Program-made: the position numbers and the translations under genes
Assembly (NCBI GenBank): GCA_020638975.1
Contig: JACKHN010000006.1
Coordinates: 62,001-126,000, forward strand
Reading direction: 5' to 3'
Origin: Planctomycetaceae bacterium
GTDB taxonomy: Bacteria > Planctomycetota > Planctomycetia > Pirellulales > Pirellulaceae
DNA: 64,000 nt
Notes under the pieces: generated by a model
What the model saw: the letters and a program-made list of their open reading frames with translations, nothing else
Databases searched by the model: none
Told to the model about the DNA's origin: nothing
Shown: positions 34,765 to 44,500 of the stretch, in pieces
Layout: each line of letters opens with the position of its first letter
Numbering within the stretch: the stretch's first letter is position 1

Positions 34765-36249
34765 TCACTTCGCTTTCTTTTTCTTCTTGGGGGCATCGGC
34801 CGACTCGCCACTCTTCCACAGAACGATGTCGTTAACATCGTTCTTCGAGGGTGATCCTGCCGTGCTGCGGCCAGCGGCGATTTCCTTCTTCAATTGCGAC
34901 AGGAGACGACTCGCGATTTCCGGTTTGGCCGCATACAGATTGTTCGTCTCGCCAGGATCAACTTCCAGATCGTAAAGTTGTGCAAAGGGGGCGTCCTTGG
35001 GCACTTCGTTCTCTTTGGGAGAACTCCAACCGCCAGATCCTCGTGCCAGGATCAGCTTCCAGTTGCCTTGGCGATAAGCGAAATGGCCGCTGAAGGAATG
35101 GTGAATCACGCCAGCGCGGCTCGATTCGATTGGTTTACCTAATAATGCTGGCACGAAGCTAACACTATCCTCGCCGCTGCCAACAGGAACCTCGACATCC
35201 ATGATATCCGCCGACGTGGCAAGTAAGTCGGTTAAACAAGTCAGCTGATCCGAGCGTGTTCCGGGTGCGACAGTTCCCGGCCAGCGAACGATGAATGGAA
35301 TGCGATGCCCTCCGTCCCAAATGTCGGCCTTCGATCCTCGCATGTGTGCGCTGACGAGATGGCCTTGCTTCGCCAGTTTGTCGATACCTGCTGCTTTGGA
35401 ACATCCGTTGTCGCTCGTGAAGACTACGAGCGTGTTGTCCGTCATGCCATGCTTTGCCAAAGCGGACGAGATTGCACCAACGACGTTATCGGTCTGCATC
35501 ACAAAGTCGCCGTAGTCGCCGAGGCCACTCTTGCCCTGCCACTCGGGCGACGGAACGATTGGTGTGTGAGGCGACCCGAGCGGGACGTACAGAAAGAAAG
35601 GCTCCGCCTTGCCCGCACGCGACTCGATGTACTCGACGGACTTCTGCGTTAACCGCGGCAGCATGTTAATGACATCATCGTGTGCGATCACGTAATCGTT
35701 CTCGATCACCGCCTCCATGTTACGAGCGTGGTGGAATCCATGATAGTAATCGAAGCCACGATGAACGGGCCCGTCTGGGATGCGTGCGCCGATCGGCGGC
35801 GTCTTATACTCCTTCTGTGAATACGGTTCGCCGGTATCGGGATCGAGATACTCAAAGTCGAGATGCCACTTACCGACCGCGGCGGTAGCATAGCCTTGCT
35901 GCTTGAGGAAGCTTGCCACCGTAACGCGATCCGGAGCAATCAAGCTCGGCGCGAATCCAGTTACGACACCTTTCTGTAGCCGCGTTCGCCAACTGTATCG
36001 TCCGGTCATGATGCCATAGCGAGTGGGCGAGCAAACGGACGATCCGGAATGAGCATCGGTGAAGATCATCCCTTCCTTGGCCAGTTGGTCAGCGTTCGGC
36101 GTCGGTATCTTACTAGTCGCCGGCGACAGGCAATGGACATCGCCATAGCCCAGATCATCGCAGATGATGTAGACGATATTGGGTTTGTCTGCGGCAGTCG
36201 CAGACAACGCCAACGCGAGCGTCAGAGTCGTCAACAAGATCGATCGCAT
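34765..36249 (-). CDS. Secreted arylsulfatase A-like sulfatase
   Basis: 494 residues with signal peptide MRSILLTTLTLALALSATAA. Metal site NIVYIICDDLGYGDV at 24-38, formylglycine motif CSPTR at 73-77 followed by YGIMTGRY, then AAVGKWHLD with the catalytic Lys/His, LGSPHTP and VFTSDNGCS. The C-terminus is Lys-rich (PKKKKKAK). This is the classical arylsulfatase layout. It is bracketed by two inverted copies of the ~155-bp MITE, unlike the other two sulfatases, which hints that the segment could invert or move. Confidence 0.92.
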   Translation of the reverse strand: MRSILLTTLTLALALSATAADKPNIVYIICDDLGYGDVHCLSPATSKIPTPNADQLAKEGMIFTDAHSGSSVCSPTRYGIMTGRYSWRTRLQKGVVTGFAPSLIAPDRVTVASFLKQQGYATAAVGKWHLDFEYLDPDTGEPYSQKEYKTPPIGARIPDGPVHRGFDYYHGFHHARNMEAVIENDYVIAHDDVINMLPRLTQKSVEYIESRAGKAEPFFLYVPLGSPHTPIVPSPEWQGKSGLGDYGDFVMQTDNVVGAISSALAKHGMTDNTLVVFTSDNGCSKAAGIDKLAKQGHLVSAHMRGSKADIWDGGHRIPFIVRWPGTVAPGTRSDQLTCLTDLLATSADIMDVEVPVGSGEDSVSFVPALLGKPIESSRAGVIHHSFSGHFAYRQGNWKLILARGSGGWSSPKENEVPKDAPFAQLYDLEVDPGETNNLYAAKPEIASRLLSQLKKEIAAGRSTAGSPSKNDVNDIVLWKSGESADAPKKKKKAK

Positions 36250-36276
36250 ATTCGGCTCCCAACAGAATGGTAAGAC

Positions 36277-36549
36277 TCAAACGTTCAAGGCCAAGATCTG
36301 ATCCGACCAAGGCAAGTCGGCGATCGCCTTAACCGCACCCACGGTCCACAACGTGGCGGCCATTATGTCCGCGTGTTCTTCGATCGACAGCCAAGCAGCA
36401 CTGCCGTTTGGCATGGTCATTGCCCAGTTGCCGACGAACGAATTCGGAGCCTGTGCGAATTCAGGCGAGACGATCAGCGAGATCACGAGAGACGCGATGA
36501 CAGGAATGGTCAGCAAGGAGCAACGGTTGTGATATCTCATAAGGTTCAT
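36277..36549 (-). pseudogene. Truncated secreted protein (N-terminal part, DUF1080-like)
   Basis: 90 residues: a signal peptide (SLLTIPVIASLVISLIVSPE), then FVGNWAMTMPNGSAAWLSIE and ATLWTVGAVKAIADL before an early stop at 36277, 27 bp before the sulfatase start. The FxGNW...GxxxWL opening resembles the N-terminal module of exported DUF1080-type proteins, which normally are several hundred residues long. I therefore read this as the remaining 5' end of a larger gene. A genuine small secreted protein is the alternative. Confidence 0.45.
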
Positions 36550-36654
36550 ACGGACGGTAGGGCAATGACCGATGGAACGCCATGAAAGGTTGGGCCGAAC
36601 GCGTCCTGCCTATCTTACATGGCTGGCTGACGACGCACCAGATTCTCGGCGACG

Positions 36655-36745
36655 CGGTGGTGATACCATTTGTAGGCTGGATGCCTCGCCCAATCGGGAA
36701 ACCGTTTGGAACCTTGGACGGACGAGGCGTCCATCTTACGAACAC
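36655..36745. repeat. Palindromic repeat, diverged copy of the 14139 family
   Basis: GGTGGTGATACCATTTGTAG followed by GCTGGATGCCTCGCCC and, after a spacer, TTGGACGGACGAGGCGTCCA match the copy at 14139-14236 in order and spacing. Immediately left of MITE copy B. Confidence 0.75.
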
Positions 36746-36763
36746 GTCGAACTTAAAGCGTAA

Positions 36764-36917
36764 TAGTGCTGCGTTACAACTTGATTTTAGGGTTTGCCCG
36801 TTTCGTGAGCCGTGACGCGTAAGCGGTCGGGCGGCGAGGAATGCAGGGCGCGCCCGGGGCCTTACGGCCAGCGGCTAACTTCATTCACCCTAATCCTTAG
36901 CTGTAACGCAGCACTAG
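36764..36917 (-). mobile_element. ~155-bp MITE, copy B (inverted relative to copy A)
   Basis: Reverse complement of the element at 34378-34534 with about ten differences. Ends are TAGTGCTGCGTTACA (36764) and TGTAACGCAGCACTAG (to 36917). The flanking tetramers are ATAG and CTAG, so any target duplication has degraded on one side. It ends 5 bp before the stop codon of the lipase-like gene. Confidence 0.9.
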
Positions 36918-36922
36918 GCGGA

Positions 36923-38770
36923 TCAGCGTGGGGCCGCTTCGTACAGATGTTCGGCCAGAATTCGCGAGACCTCGGTAATCGTCTCTTTGTGGCGAGTCAG
37001 TTGGCCGTGGCTGGCGTTGATGAAGTACTCGCTGGTGGCTCCCGGATGACGAGCACTCGTGACGGGAACGACACCGTCGGACGCGGCCCCGAATCCGCCT
37101 TGCCGCATGCCGACGATCGAGTGGATTCGCACGTCGGATGCGAGTGACAGACGCATCATCGCCGCAAGCAACGGACTGTCCGGCTCTAACAAGTCGACGC
37201 TACTGGGGATGCGTTGTTGAAAGTCCGCTCGAAAAACGCCTGGATTCGCTGCGATCAGCATGCGATGCATTTGTTTTCGATCCGGCGGTTCCTGGACCAT
37301 GTTAGCGGCCAGCCGACCGACGGATCGAGATGCCAATGCGGCACCCTGATGCGGTGTGCCGATAAAGACGACGCGTTTAACGAACGGCGCCGGTTCAAAG
37401 AAGAACAATCGCGACACCAGATCCAGTCCTTGCGGTGGTCCTTGAATTTGGGGGAAAGGGCGATTGGCGTAAGCATCCCAGATCGTCGTGCTGCTCCACG
37501 TCGCTTGCAGCTTGGAAACGAGGCCACCCATGCTGTGGCCGATCAACACCATCTGCGACAGCGCCGCGTCCTGGCCCTGCGGGTCGAGTTGCTCGACAGC
37601 CGCGTACACCTGTTCGCGAAGGGTCATCGCAGATCGCAAGAACGGCTCACCCGTCGGATACTGAAAGTACCAGAACTGATAGCGAGCTTGGATCCAAGGG
37701 ACCGCTCGCAGTTCGTTCGTCATGTTGGCCCAAGTCGAGCGATCCGAAATCAAGCCATGCACAAAGATGATTGGAATCTTGCCGGGTTGATAAGGCTCCA
37801 GCATTTGCAAGCCGTCAAATTCGTTCAGCGAATCGGGACGCATCAGCCTCTCGATCGGGGAATCATCTGTCTTGCTCAGCGAATCCGAAATTGCCGTCGA
37901 CAAGTTGCTGGCGATCGGAACGGACTGTCCGTCGATCACAAGTTGGTCAATGCGAGTCGGATCAACCAATCGAAGCGTCGCGATCGTGGGGACCGACTGA
38001 TCCGGTGATGAGTACATCGTTCGTACGACATCGTTGCTGCTGACACCGCCCGCATTTGGCTCCAACACAGCCGTGGCCGCAAACGCAGTTCGACTGGGCA
38101 GAAAGTCGCTCGACTCCGGACGCTGACGGATGGCGACGAAAGGCACTCCCAATCCGTTCTGCTGGATCACGCGATCGATCTTGGGATCTTGGTTCGTAAG
38201 GCTCGCCGGCTCCAAGCGATTGAAGTCGTCAGGCTGCCAAGGAAATCCGCCGTACTCAATGGCAACGTAACCGGCGCCTTGAGCCGTATTCACTTTCAAG
38301 CCGCGATCGGGTTCGAGCCGGTGAAACCTCTGCCCCGTTTCAACGAGCTTTGCGAGACTCGCATGATAGAGCTGCCACGCGTGTTGCCGATCGGCGTCCG
38401 GAAATTGCGGGCCGAGACAAGGCCAGGTCACTGCTGCCGTGTGATAGTAGTGATCAACGCACACCGACGAATTCGCACGCTCGGCTTCGCTAGCAGATCG
38501 CCAACTTGCATCGGCCGCATCGAGTGCGTGCGAATGAACGGGAGCTTGGATTGGCTGTGGCGCGACAAAGGCGTTGGCCTGCGTCGGCACAATTACTTGC
38601 GGGTTGGCGTACGACAGCGTCGGAGCGGGACTGAAGGATTCCGAAGCAATAGGGCGGAGCGTTGTCGTGCGAGTCGCCTGACAGCCAAGAGTGCTAGAAA
38701 TCGCTCCGACAAGAACTATGAGTTCTAGCGGACGAAGTTGCCTAGCGTTGCACAATGACCTGACCTGCAC
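36923..38770 (-). CDS. Alpha/beta-hydrolase (lipase-like) lipoprotein
   Basis: 615 residues. A lipobox-like ISSTLGCQ near residue 30 suggests a lipoprotein. The first ~330 residues are a variable region; the hydrolase domain follows: IPIIFVHGLISDRSTWANM (oxyanion loop), the nucleophile elbow GHSMGG, VVFIGTPHQGAALASRSVGR, and a late His in INASHGQLTRH. This is the layout of PGAP1/triacylglycerol-lipase-like enzymes with unknown ester substrate. The start is a GTG at 38770 and is not certain. Its stop is 5 bp from MITE copy B. Confidence 0.85.
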   Translation of the reverse strand: MQVRSLCNARQLRPLELIVLVGAISSTLGCQATRTTTLRPIASESFSPAPTLSYANPQVIVPTQANAFVAPQPIQAPVHSHALDAADASWRSASEAERANSSVCVDHYYHTAAVTWPCLGPQFPDADRQHAWQLYHASLAKLVETGQRFHRLEPDRGLKVNTAQGAGYVAIEYGGFPWQPDDFNRLEPASLTNQDPKIDRVIQQNGLGVPFVAIRQRPESSDFLPSRTAFAATAVLEPNAGGVSSNDVVRTMYSSPDQSVPTIATLRLVDPTRIDQLVIDGQSVPIASNLSTAISDSLSKTDDSPIERLMRPDSLNEFDGLQMLEPYQPGKIPIIFVHGLISDRSTWANMTNELRAVPWIQARYQFWYFQYPTGEPFLRSAMTLREQVYAAVEQLDPQGQDAALSQMVLIGHSMGGLVSKLQATWSSTTIWDAYANRPFPQIQGPPQGLDLVSRLFFFEPAPFVKRVVFIGTPHQGAALASRSVGRLAANMVQEPPDRKQMHRMLIAANPGVFRADFQQRIPSSVDLLEPDSPLLAAMMRLSLASDVRIHSIVGMRQGGFGAASDGVVPVTSARHPGATSEYFINASHGQLTRHKETITEVSRILAEHLYEAAPR

Positions 38771-38795
38771 AGTAAAATCGCCCGCTGCAAGATGC

Positions 38796-38827
38796 CCCGA
38801 TTCGGTGGAGGCCCGATTTGGTGGAGG
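38796..38827. repeat. Tandem duplication of 16 bp
   Basis: CCCGATTCGGTGGAGG at 38796-38811 is followed directly by CCCGATTTGGTGGAGG at 38812-38827. It is upstream of the lipase-like gene and may affect its promoter. Confidence 0.8.
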
Positions 38828-38932
38828 ATTGGGAAATTATACCCCCGAGTAAAGAGCGCGGACGATTTGCACGTGCTAGTAATGGTGTGCTTCGAGTCCG
38901 GCGCTGCGGGTTCTAACCTCTAGGGCGAGTTT

Positions 38933-39529
38933 TCAGGCGAGGGTCGACGGGTTGCGGCTGCTGTCGGAGCCAGTCTGCAGATCGAGACTCTTGAGTTCCT
39001 CCATCAAGTGTCCTCGTGCTCGATGCAGCCGACTCCGCACGGTGCCGACTTTCAGACCAAGCATTTCCGAGATCGTCGTATAGTCGCATTCCTCGAATTC
39101 GCGAAGTATCAGGATCGCGCGATCGCTTTCCGACAGCTGGTCGAGCGCATATCGCACGCGCTGGCTCTGCTCTTGCAACTCCAAGGATCGACTTGGCGAT
39201 TGCTCTTCTCCCGTCGCTCGTTGCTCCACTTGCTGCTTGGCCGTTTCGAGTGATCGCGTTGGTTTCTGTGTGCGACGACGATCTACGGAACGATTGAAGG
39301 CGATCCGATAGAGCCAGGTGTAGAAATTGGCCTGACCGCGAAACCGATCCAGCTTGCGGAATGCGCGGATGAAGGCTTCCTGAACGACGTCCTCGGCTTC
39401 GGCGGGACAGCCGACGACATGTACCATCGCGGTGAACAAACGGTTTTGATGCAGGCGGACCAGTTCACCGAAAGCCTCGGCGTTGCCGTGAAGTGCGTTG
39501 TCGATTAGCGAACGTTCGGTAGTCATCAT
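38933..39529 (-). CDS. ECF sigma factor, RpoE-like
   Basis: 198 residues. Sigma-70 region 2: FGELVRLHQNRLFTAMVHVV, EDVVQEAFIRAFRKLDRFRG and FYTWLYRIAFNRSVDRRR. Region 4: LSESDRAILILREFEECDYT and EMLGLKVGTVRSRLHRARGH. A Gln/Glu-rich linker joins them. Such factors redirect RNA polymerase on envelope or other stress. No anti-sigma gene is adjacent: downstream on the same strand is the lipase-like gene. Two consecutive ATGs (39529, 39526) with GAGG just upstream make the start clear to within one codon. Divergent from a second ECF gene. Confidence 0.92.
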   Translation of the reverse strand: MMTTERSLIDNALHGNAEAFGELVRLHQNRLFTAMVHVVGCPAEAEDVVQEAFIRAFRKLDRFRGQANFYTWLYRIAFNRSVDRRRTQKPTRSLETAKQQVEQRATGEEQSPSRSLELQEQSQRVRYALDQLSESDRAILILREFEECDYTTISEMLGLKVGTVRSRLHRARGHLMEELKSLDLQTGSDSSRNPSTLA

Positions 39530-39733
39530 CGTGACCTCGATTTGAAAAATGCCCGCCGAAGCTGTTTCGATCCAGGGATATAAACCAAAACGACGCTCGC
39601 GGCGGGCAGCTCAGCGGACGATTCATTTCCTTGTCACTGGTAACGCGACAGCCGATTCCGAAGTCCGCAGAAGTTTCCAAAAAAGATGAGAATCGAGGGT
39701 TGGTGTCCGCCAGCGGACTTTGCGATAGATTGA

Positions 39734-40345
39734 ATGGCCTCCAATCATCAGCATGCGAGCCTTGCTATGGACGACAAATCAGCCGAACTTAACGAACTTC
39801 TCGCCAGCGCCAGCACAGGAAAACGTCCCGACGCCGAGCAGCTGATGCCGCTTGTTTATGACGACCTGCGACAGTTGGCTTCCAACTACTTGCGACGCGA
39901 GAATCCAGGCCACACGTTGCAGTCGACCGCGTTAGTTAACGAGGCTTTTTTGAAACTCATCGATCAAACGCGAGTCAACTGGCAAGGCCGCACACACTTC
40001 TTTGCCGTCGGTGCCGAAATCATGCGTCGCATCCTCGTGGATCATGCGAGAACCAAACAGCGACAGAAACGCGGAGGCGATCGGCAACGCATCGAGTTGC
40101 ACGATGACTTGCGAATCTCGACGCAGCGCGATGAAGATCTGCTCGCCGTCGACGAAGCCATTGCGAAGTTGAGCGAGCGCGATCCGCGTCAAGGCAAGAT
40201 CGTCGAACTGCGATTTTTTGGCGGTTTGACCGTTGCTGAAGTTGCCGAGGTGCTGGGCGTATCGAAACGCACGGTGGAGGCAGAATGGACCATGATTCGA
40301 GCGTGGTTGCGACGTGAGCTATCCGACGAGGGGAGCGACGACTGA
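39734..40345 (+). CDS. ECF sigma factor of the TIGR02999 type
   Basis: 203 residues. LMPLVYDDLRQLASNYLRRE, NEAFLKLIDQTRVNWQGRTH, FFAVGAEIMRRILVDHARTK and ELRFFGGLTVAEVAEVLGVS are typical of the planctomycete/acidobacterial ECF group that often pairs with Ser/Thr kinases. No kinase is present here; the next gene is a zinc-ribbon membrane protein. The second ATG at 39767 (MDDKSAELNELL) would match the usual family start better. Divergent from the RpoE-like gene with 204 bp between. Confidence 0.9.
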   Translation: MASNHQHASLAMDDKSAELNELLASASTGKRPDAEQLMPLVYDDLRQLASNYLRRENPGHTLQSTALVNEAFLKLIDQTRVNWQGRTHFFAVGAEIMRRILVDHARTKQRQKRGGDRQRIELHDDLRISTQRDEDLLAVDEAIAKLSERDPRQGKIVELRFFGGLTVAEVAEVLGVSKRTVEAEWTMIRAWLRRELSDEGSDD

Positions 40346-40466
40346 GTCGCGATCCCGCGACTAGCTTCGGACCAAAGTCATCGCAGAAAAACGATTGTAC
40401 TCCGGTGCATGCTCGGTATACTCGGAACCTTGGCTCATCCGAACTGGCAGTTAGGAGTTCCTGCGC

Positions 40467-41276
40467 ATGCCAATCAACTTTGCATGTCCGTCATGCGGGA
40501 AAGACTATAACGTCAAAGACGAACTCGCCGGAAAGAAGGCGAAGTGCAAGTGCGGTGCGGTGATGCCGATTCCTGCTCCCGTCGTCGTCGAAGCGATGGA
40601 TAACGACCCGCTGTTTGGCGACGATCCGCTTGGGGGCGACCTGTTCGGCGACGCGGCATCAACGGGAACTGTAGCGCAGGATAGCAACTCGTTATTTGAC
40701 GAAGAGTTTCCGACCGGCGGCGCGATCCCGACGGCACCTGCACCCTATCAAATGGCTCCACAACCCGTCGCGTCTGCACAACCAACGAATTCCTACGCGG
40801 TCAGTGTTCCCACGGTCGGCCCCATCACAAGCGCTGCCGTCGAAGCCGATGAGACAAGTAGTGGAACGGCGTTGTTGATCGGAGTTGGGCTGAGCGGCGC
40901 GGGCGCCTTGCTTGGGGCTGTTGTGTGGGCGGTGATTGCGATCGTCACGGGATTCGAGATCGGCTGGATCGCCTGGGGTGTTGGTTTCGGCTCCGGTGCC
41001 GGAATGGCATACGCGCATCACCTGTCCGATGGGATCGATGATTTCCTCGGAGGTGTCATTGCCTCGACGATGGCAATCGTCGGAATCCTCGCCGGGAAGT
41101 TTGCCGTCTACCAATTCGTTGTGCTCGCCGCGATTGGCGAGTTGGGCGAGTTAGCCGAGTTGCTTGAGGATGAGATTTCGTTTGGCATGATGTTCGGACC
41201 AATGGATGCGTTGTTCTTCTTCCTCGCCGTGGGGACGGCGTACAAGATTGGCAGCGGTGGCGATCCCGACGACTAG
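40467..41276 (+). CDS. Zinc-ribbon membrane protein
   Basis: 269 residues. An N-terminal zinc ribbon (FACPSCGKDYNVKDELAGKK then CKCGAVMPIP; Cys pairs CPSC and CKC) is followed by an acidic Asp/Gly-rich linker (DPLFGDDPLGGDLFGDAAS) and a Pro/Ala/Gln-rich stretch. The C-terminal half has three or four membrane helices (TALLIGVGLSGAGALLGAVV, IGWIAWGVGFGSGAGMAY, GVIASTMAIVGILAGKFAVY). This class is common in planctomycetes and of unknown function. The TAG stop is within a CTAG. Same strand as the ECF gene 121 bp upstream. Confidence 0.8.
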   Translation: MPINFACPSCGKDYNVKDELAGKKAKCKCGAVMPIPAPVVVEAMDNDPLFGDDPLGGDLFGDAASTGTVAQDSNSLFDEEFPTGGAIPTAPAPYQMAPQPVASAQPTNSYAVSVPTVGPITSAAVEADETSSGTALLIGVGLSGAGALLGAVVWAVIAIVTGFEIGWIAWGVGFGSGAGMAYAHHLSDGIDDFLGGVIASTMAIVGILAGKFAVYQFVVLAAIGELGELAELLEDEISFGMMFGPMDALFFFLAVGTAYKIGSGGDPDD

Positions 41277-41297
41277 GTGTGGTCGTAGTACCATCTA

Positions 41298-41431
41298 CAG
41301 GGCTTTTCAGTTTTTCAAACTGAGAGGTTTGTACGACGGGCCTCCGAGCCCGTCGATGAACCTAAGTCGTTGTTCGACGGGCTCGGAGGCCCGTCGTACA
41401 TCTTGTGCAACTTCAATAAATGAAAGCCCTG
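41298..41431. mobile_element. CAGGGCTTT-family MITE with 10-bp target duplication
   Basis: Ends CAGGGCTTTTCA (41298) and TGAAAGCCCTG (to 41431) are inverted. Inside is a TACGACGGGCCTCCGAGCCC palindrome. GTACCATCTA occurs exactly on both sides, at 41288-41297 and 41432-41441, the mark of a 10-bp target-site duplication. A related copy is at 59471-59598. Non-coding. Confidence 0.85.
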
Positions 41432-41571
41432 GTACCATCTAAGCGAAGCTGTCGCGGCGAGAATGCACTGGCTATACTAACGCAACGATCTGCTTGAATC
41501 CTTTGCGCAGAAACCTGCCTCCCCACTCATACCCTTAACGAAATCGGTTCCGACCGGTGGAGAACTAACAA

Positions 41572-44500
41572 ATGAAACGTTACGCGTTTCTTCTCTGGGC
41601 TCTCGTTCTCGTCTCTATATCCGAACACGTGATCGCCGATCATCAACTCGACACTTTTCAGCGACAGCAACTGACGGATGTCTACTACTCGGAGGGTGTG
41701 AACATCGGCGACGTCGATAACGACGGGGTCGTTGATGTCGTGCATGGGCCTTACTGGTTTGCTGGGCCGACTTACGAAACCAAGCACGAGATCTATCCGG
41801 CAAAAGCTCAAAACCGCCAAGCGTACGCCGACAATTTCTTTTCATGGATCTACGACTTTAATGGCGACGGCTGGAACGATGTGTTTGTTGTGGGCTTCCC
41901 AGGAACGCCCGCCTTCGTCTACGAGAATCCCGGCGTGGGCAAGTTCGATTCGCATTGGAACAAGCATCAGGTGTTCGATTGGGTGTCGAACGAATCGCCT
42001 CACTTCACCAACCTGATTGGCGATGAGCGTCCCGAATTGGTTTGCACACGCGATGGATACTTTGGCTATGCAACGATCGATTCGGAAGAAGCGTTTGGAA
42101 CCTGGAAGTTTCATATCGTCTCCGAGCAAGTTGCCACGCCACGGTTCGGACACGGGCTCGGCGTTGGTGATGTGAATGGGGACGGGCGAAGCGACATCCT
42201 GATGCAGCACGGTTGGTTCGAGCAACCTGCGTCACCGGAAGGCGATCCAAAATGGTCGTTTCACAAGGCGACATTCGCGCCGGCAGGTGGTGCCGAGATG
42301 TATGCCTACGATGTCGATGGCGATGGCGACAACGATGTCATCACCAGTTTGAACGCCCATAATTACGGACTGGCGTGGTTCGAGCAACTGCGAGACGGCG
42401 ACGAGATCGTCTTTCGTCAGCATCTGATCATGGGGGACAAGCCCGAGGACAACGCCTATGGCTTGGTGTTCACCGAACTCCATTCCGTGAACCTGGCCGA
42501 CATTGATGGCGATGGCTTGCAGGACATTGTCACCGGCAAAACCTATTGGTCGCATCATACACAGAGTCCGATGTGGGACGCTGGTGCCGTGGTGTATTGG
42601 TTTAAGCTTTCTCGCACCGAGAAAGGGGTCGAATGGATTCCGTACCTGGTCGACGAGGAGGCTGGAATCGGTCGGCAAGTCATCGTCGGCGATGTGAACG
42701 GCGACAAGTTGCCCGATATTATCACGGGAGGCATGAAGGGTTGTCACGTGTTGACTCACAAGCGAGAAGCCGTCGACGACGTGACGTGGCGAACCGCTCA
42801 ACCACAGCTGCCCAAGAGCATGGCCGCCGGACTCCCGCCGGAAGAAGCTGCGGCGAACATGACCGTTCCACTTGGCTTTCGAGTGCAGTTAGCTGCTGGT
42901 GAACCGCAGGTTCACCAACCGATCGCTTTCTCGATCGATCATCGTGGACGTGTGTGGGTGGCCGAGGCACATACTTATCCGAACCGAGCTCCCGAAGGCG
43001 AAGGCAAGGACAAGATCATCATCCTCGAAGACACCGACGGCGACGGCACGCTCGATTCGCGCAAAGTCTTCACCGAAGGATTGAATCTGGTTAGCGGGCT
43101 AGAAGTCGGCTTTGGCGGCGTGTGGGTCGGTGCTGCTCCGTACTTAATGTTCATTCCCGACAAGGACAGCGACGACAAGCCCGATAGTGAACCGCAAATA
43201 CTGTTGGACGGTTTCGGCTATCAGGACACGCATGAAACGCTCAACGCTTTTATCTGGGGACCGGACGGCTGGTTGTACGGATGCCACGGCGTTTTTACTT
43301 ATTCCAATGTTGGCAAGCCCGGTACACCGAACGATCAGCGAGTCCCATTGAACGCGGGTGTCTGGCGCTATCATCCGACGAAGCATCAGTTCGAGGTTTT
43401 TGCCTGGGGCAGCAGCAATCCTTGGGGCGTCGACTTCAATGACGACGGCCAGGCGTTTATCACGGCCTGCGTCATTCCGCATCTGTATCACGTGATTCAA
43501 GGTGCTCGGTATCAACGCCAAGGCGGCAAACATTTCAATCCGCATGTCTACGACGACATCAAGACGATCGCCGACCATGCTCACTACGCCGGCAGCATTC
43601 GAGATCATGCGTGGTGGGGACAAGAACCGCAAGACATTCCCAACACAACATCGAAAGCCGGCGGCGGACATGCACACGCGGGGGCGATGATCTATCTCGG
43701 CGACAACTGGCCTGACAAACATCGCAATCAACTATTCTTCCACAACATTCACGGCAATCGCATCAACAACGATTTGCTTGAGCGAGAGGGCTCGGGTTAC
43801 GTCGGGCATCACGGACCCGATCTGCTGTTTGCGAACGATCATTGGTTTCGAGGCATCAATCTGAAGTATGGCCCGGATGGATCGGTGTATTTGATCGACT
43901 GGTACGACCCGAACGCCTGCCATCGCACCAATCCCGAGATCTGGGATCGGACGAATGGGCGGATCTACAAAGTTAGCTATGGCAAGACCACGGCACCAAA
44001 GGTCGACCTCAGCAAACTCAGCGATAGCGAGTTGGTAAAGCTTCAGTTGCATAAGAACGATTGGTACGTGCGAACGTCGCGACGGATCATGCAGGAGCGA
44101 GGGATTTCACCGACCGCTCGCGAAGGGTTGGCAGAGATCCTTGCCAATGGTGATCCATCACGAAAACTGCGTGCTCTGTGGGCGTTGCACGTGACGGGCG
44201 GTATTCCAGCTTCGATGGGGATGACGCTTCTCAATAGTGACGATGAGTATTTACGATCGTGGGCGATTCAGCTCCAACTCGAAGACGGGATCCCGTCACC
44301 GGAACTCGTAGAACGCCTGAGTCAACTAGCCAGCAGCGACGATTCGGCGGTCGTCCGATTGTACTTAGCGTCGGCACTGCAACATTTGCCGCTTGAACAC
44401 CGCTGGGCGATCGTCGAAGAATTGGCTTCGCACGCCGAGGATGCCGACGACCACAATCTGCCGCTGATGTATTGGTACGGTAGTGAACCTCTCGTTGCCG

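Noticed and set aside
34378..36917. Composite transposon with a resident transposase
   Set aside because: The bracketed segment encodes a sulfatase and fragments only; no transposase motif is seen on either strand.
42232..42801. Minus-strand open frame inside the 1537-residue protein gene
   Set aside because: Antisense shadow of Asp-rich FG-GAP coding, giving Val/Ile/Asp-rich nonsense; the plus strand is clearly coding.
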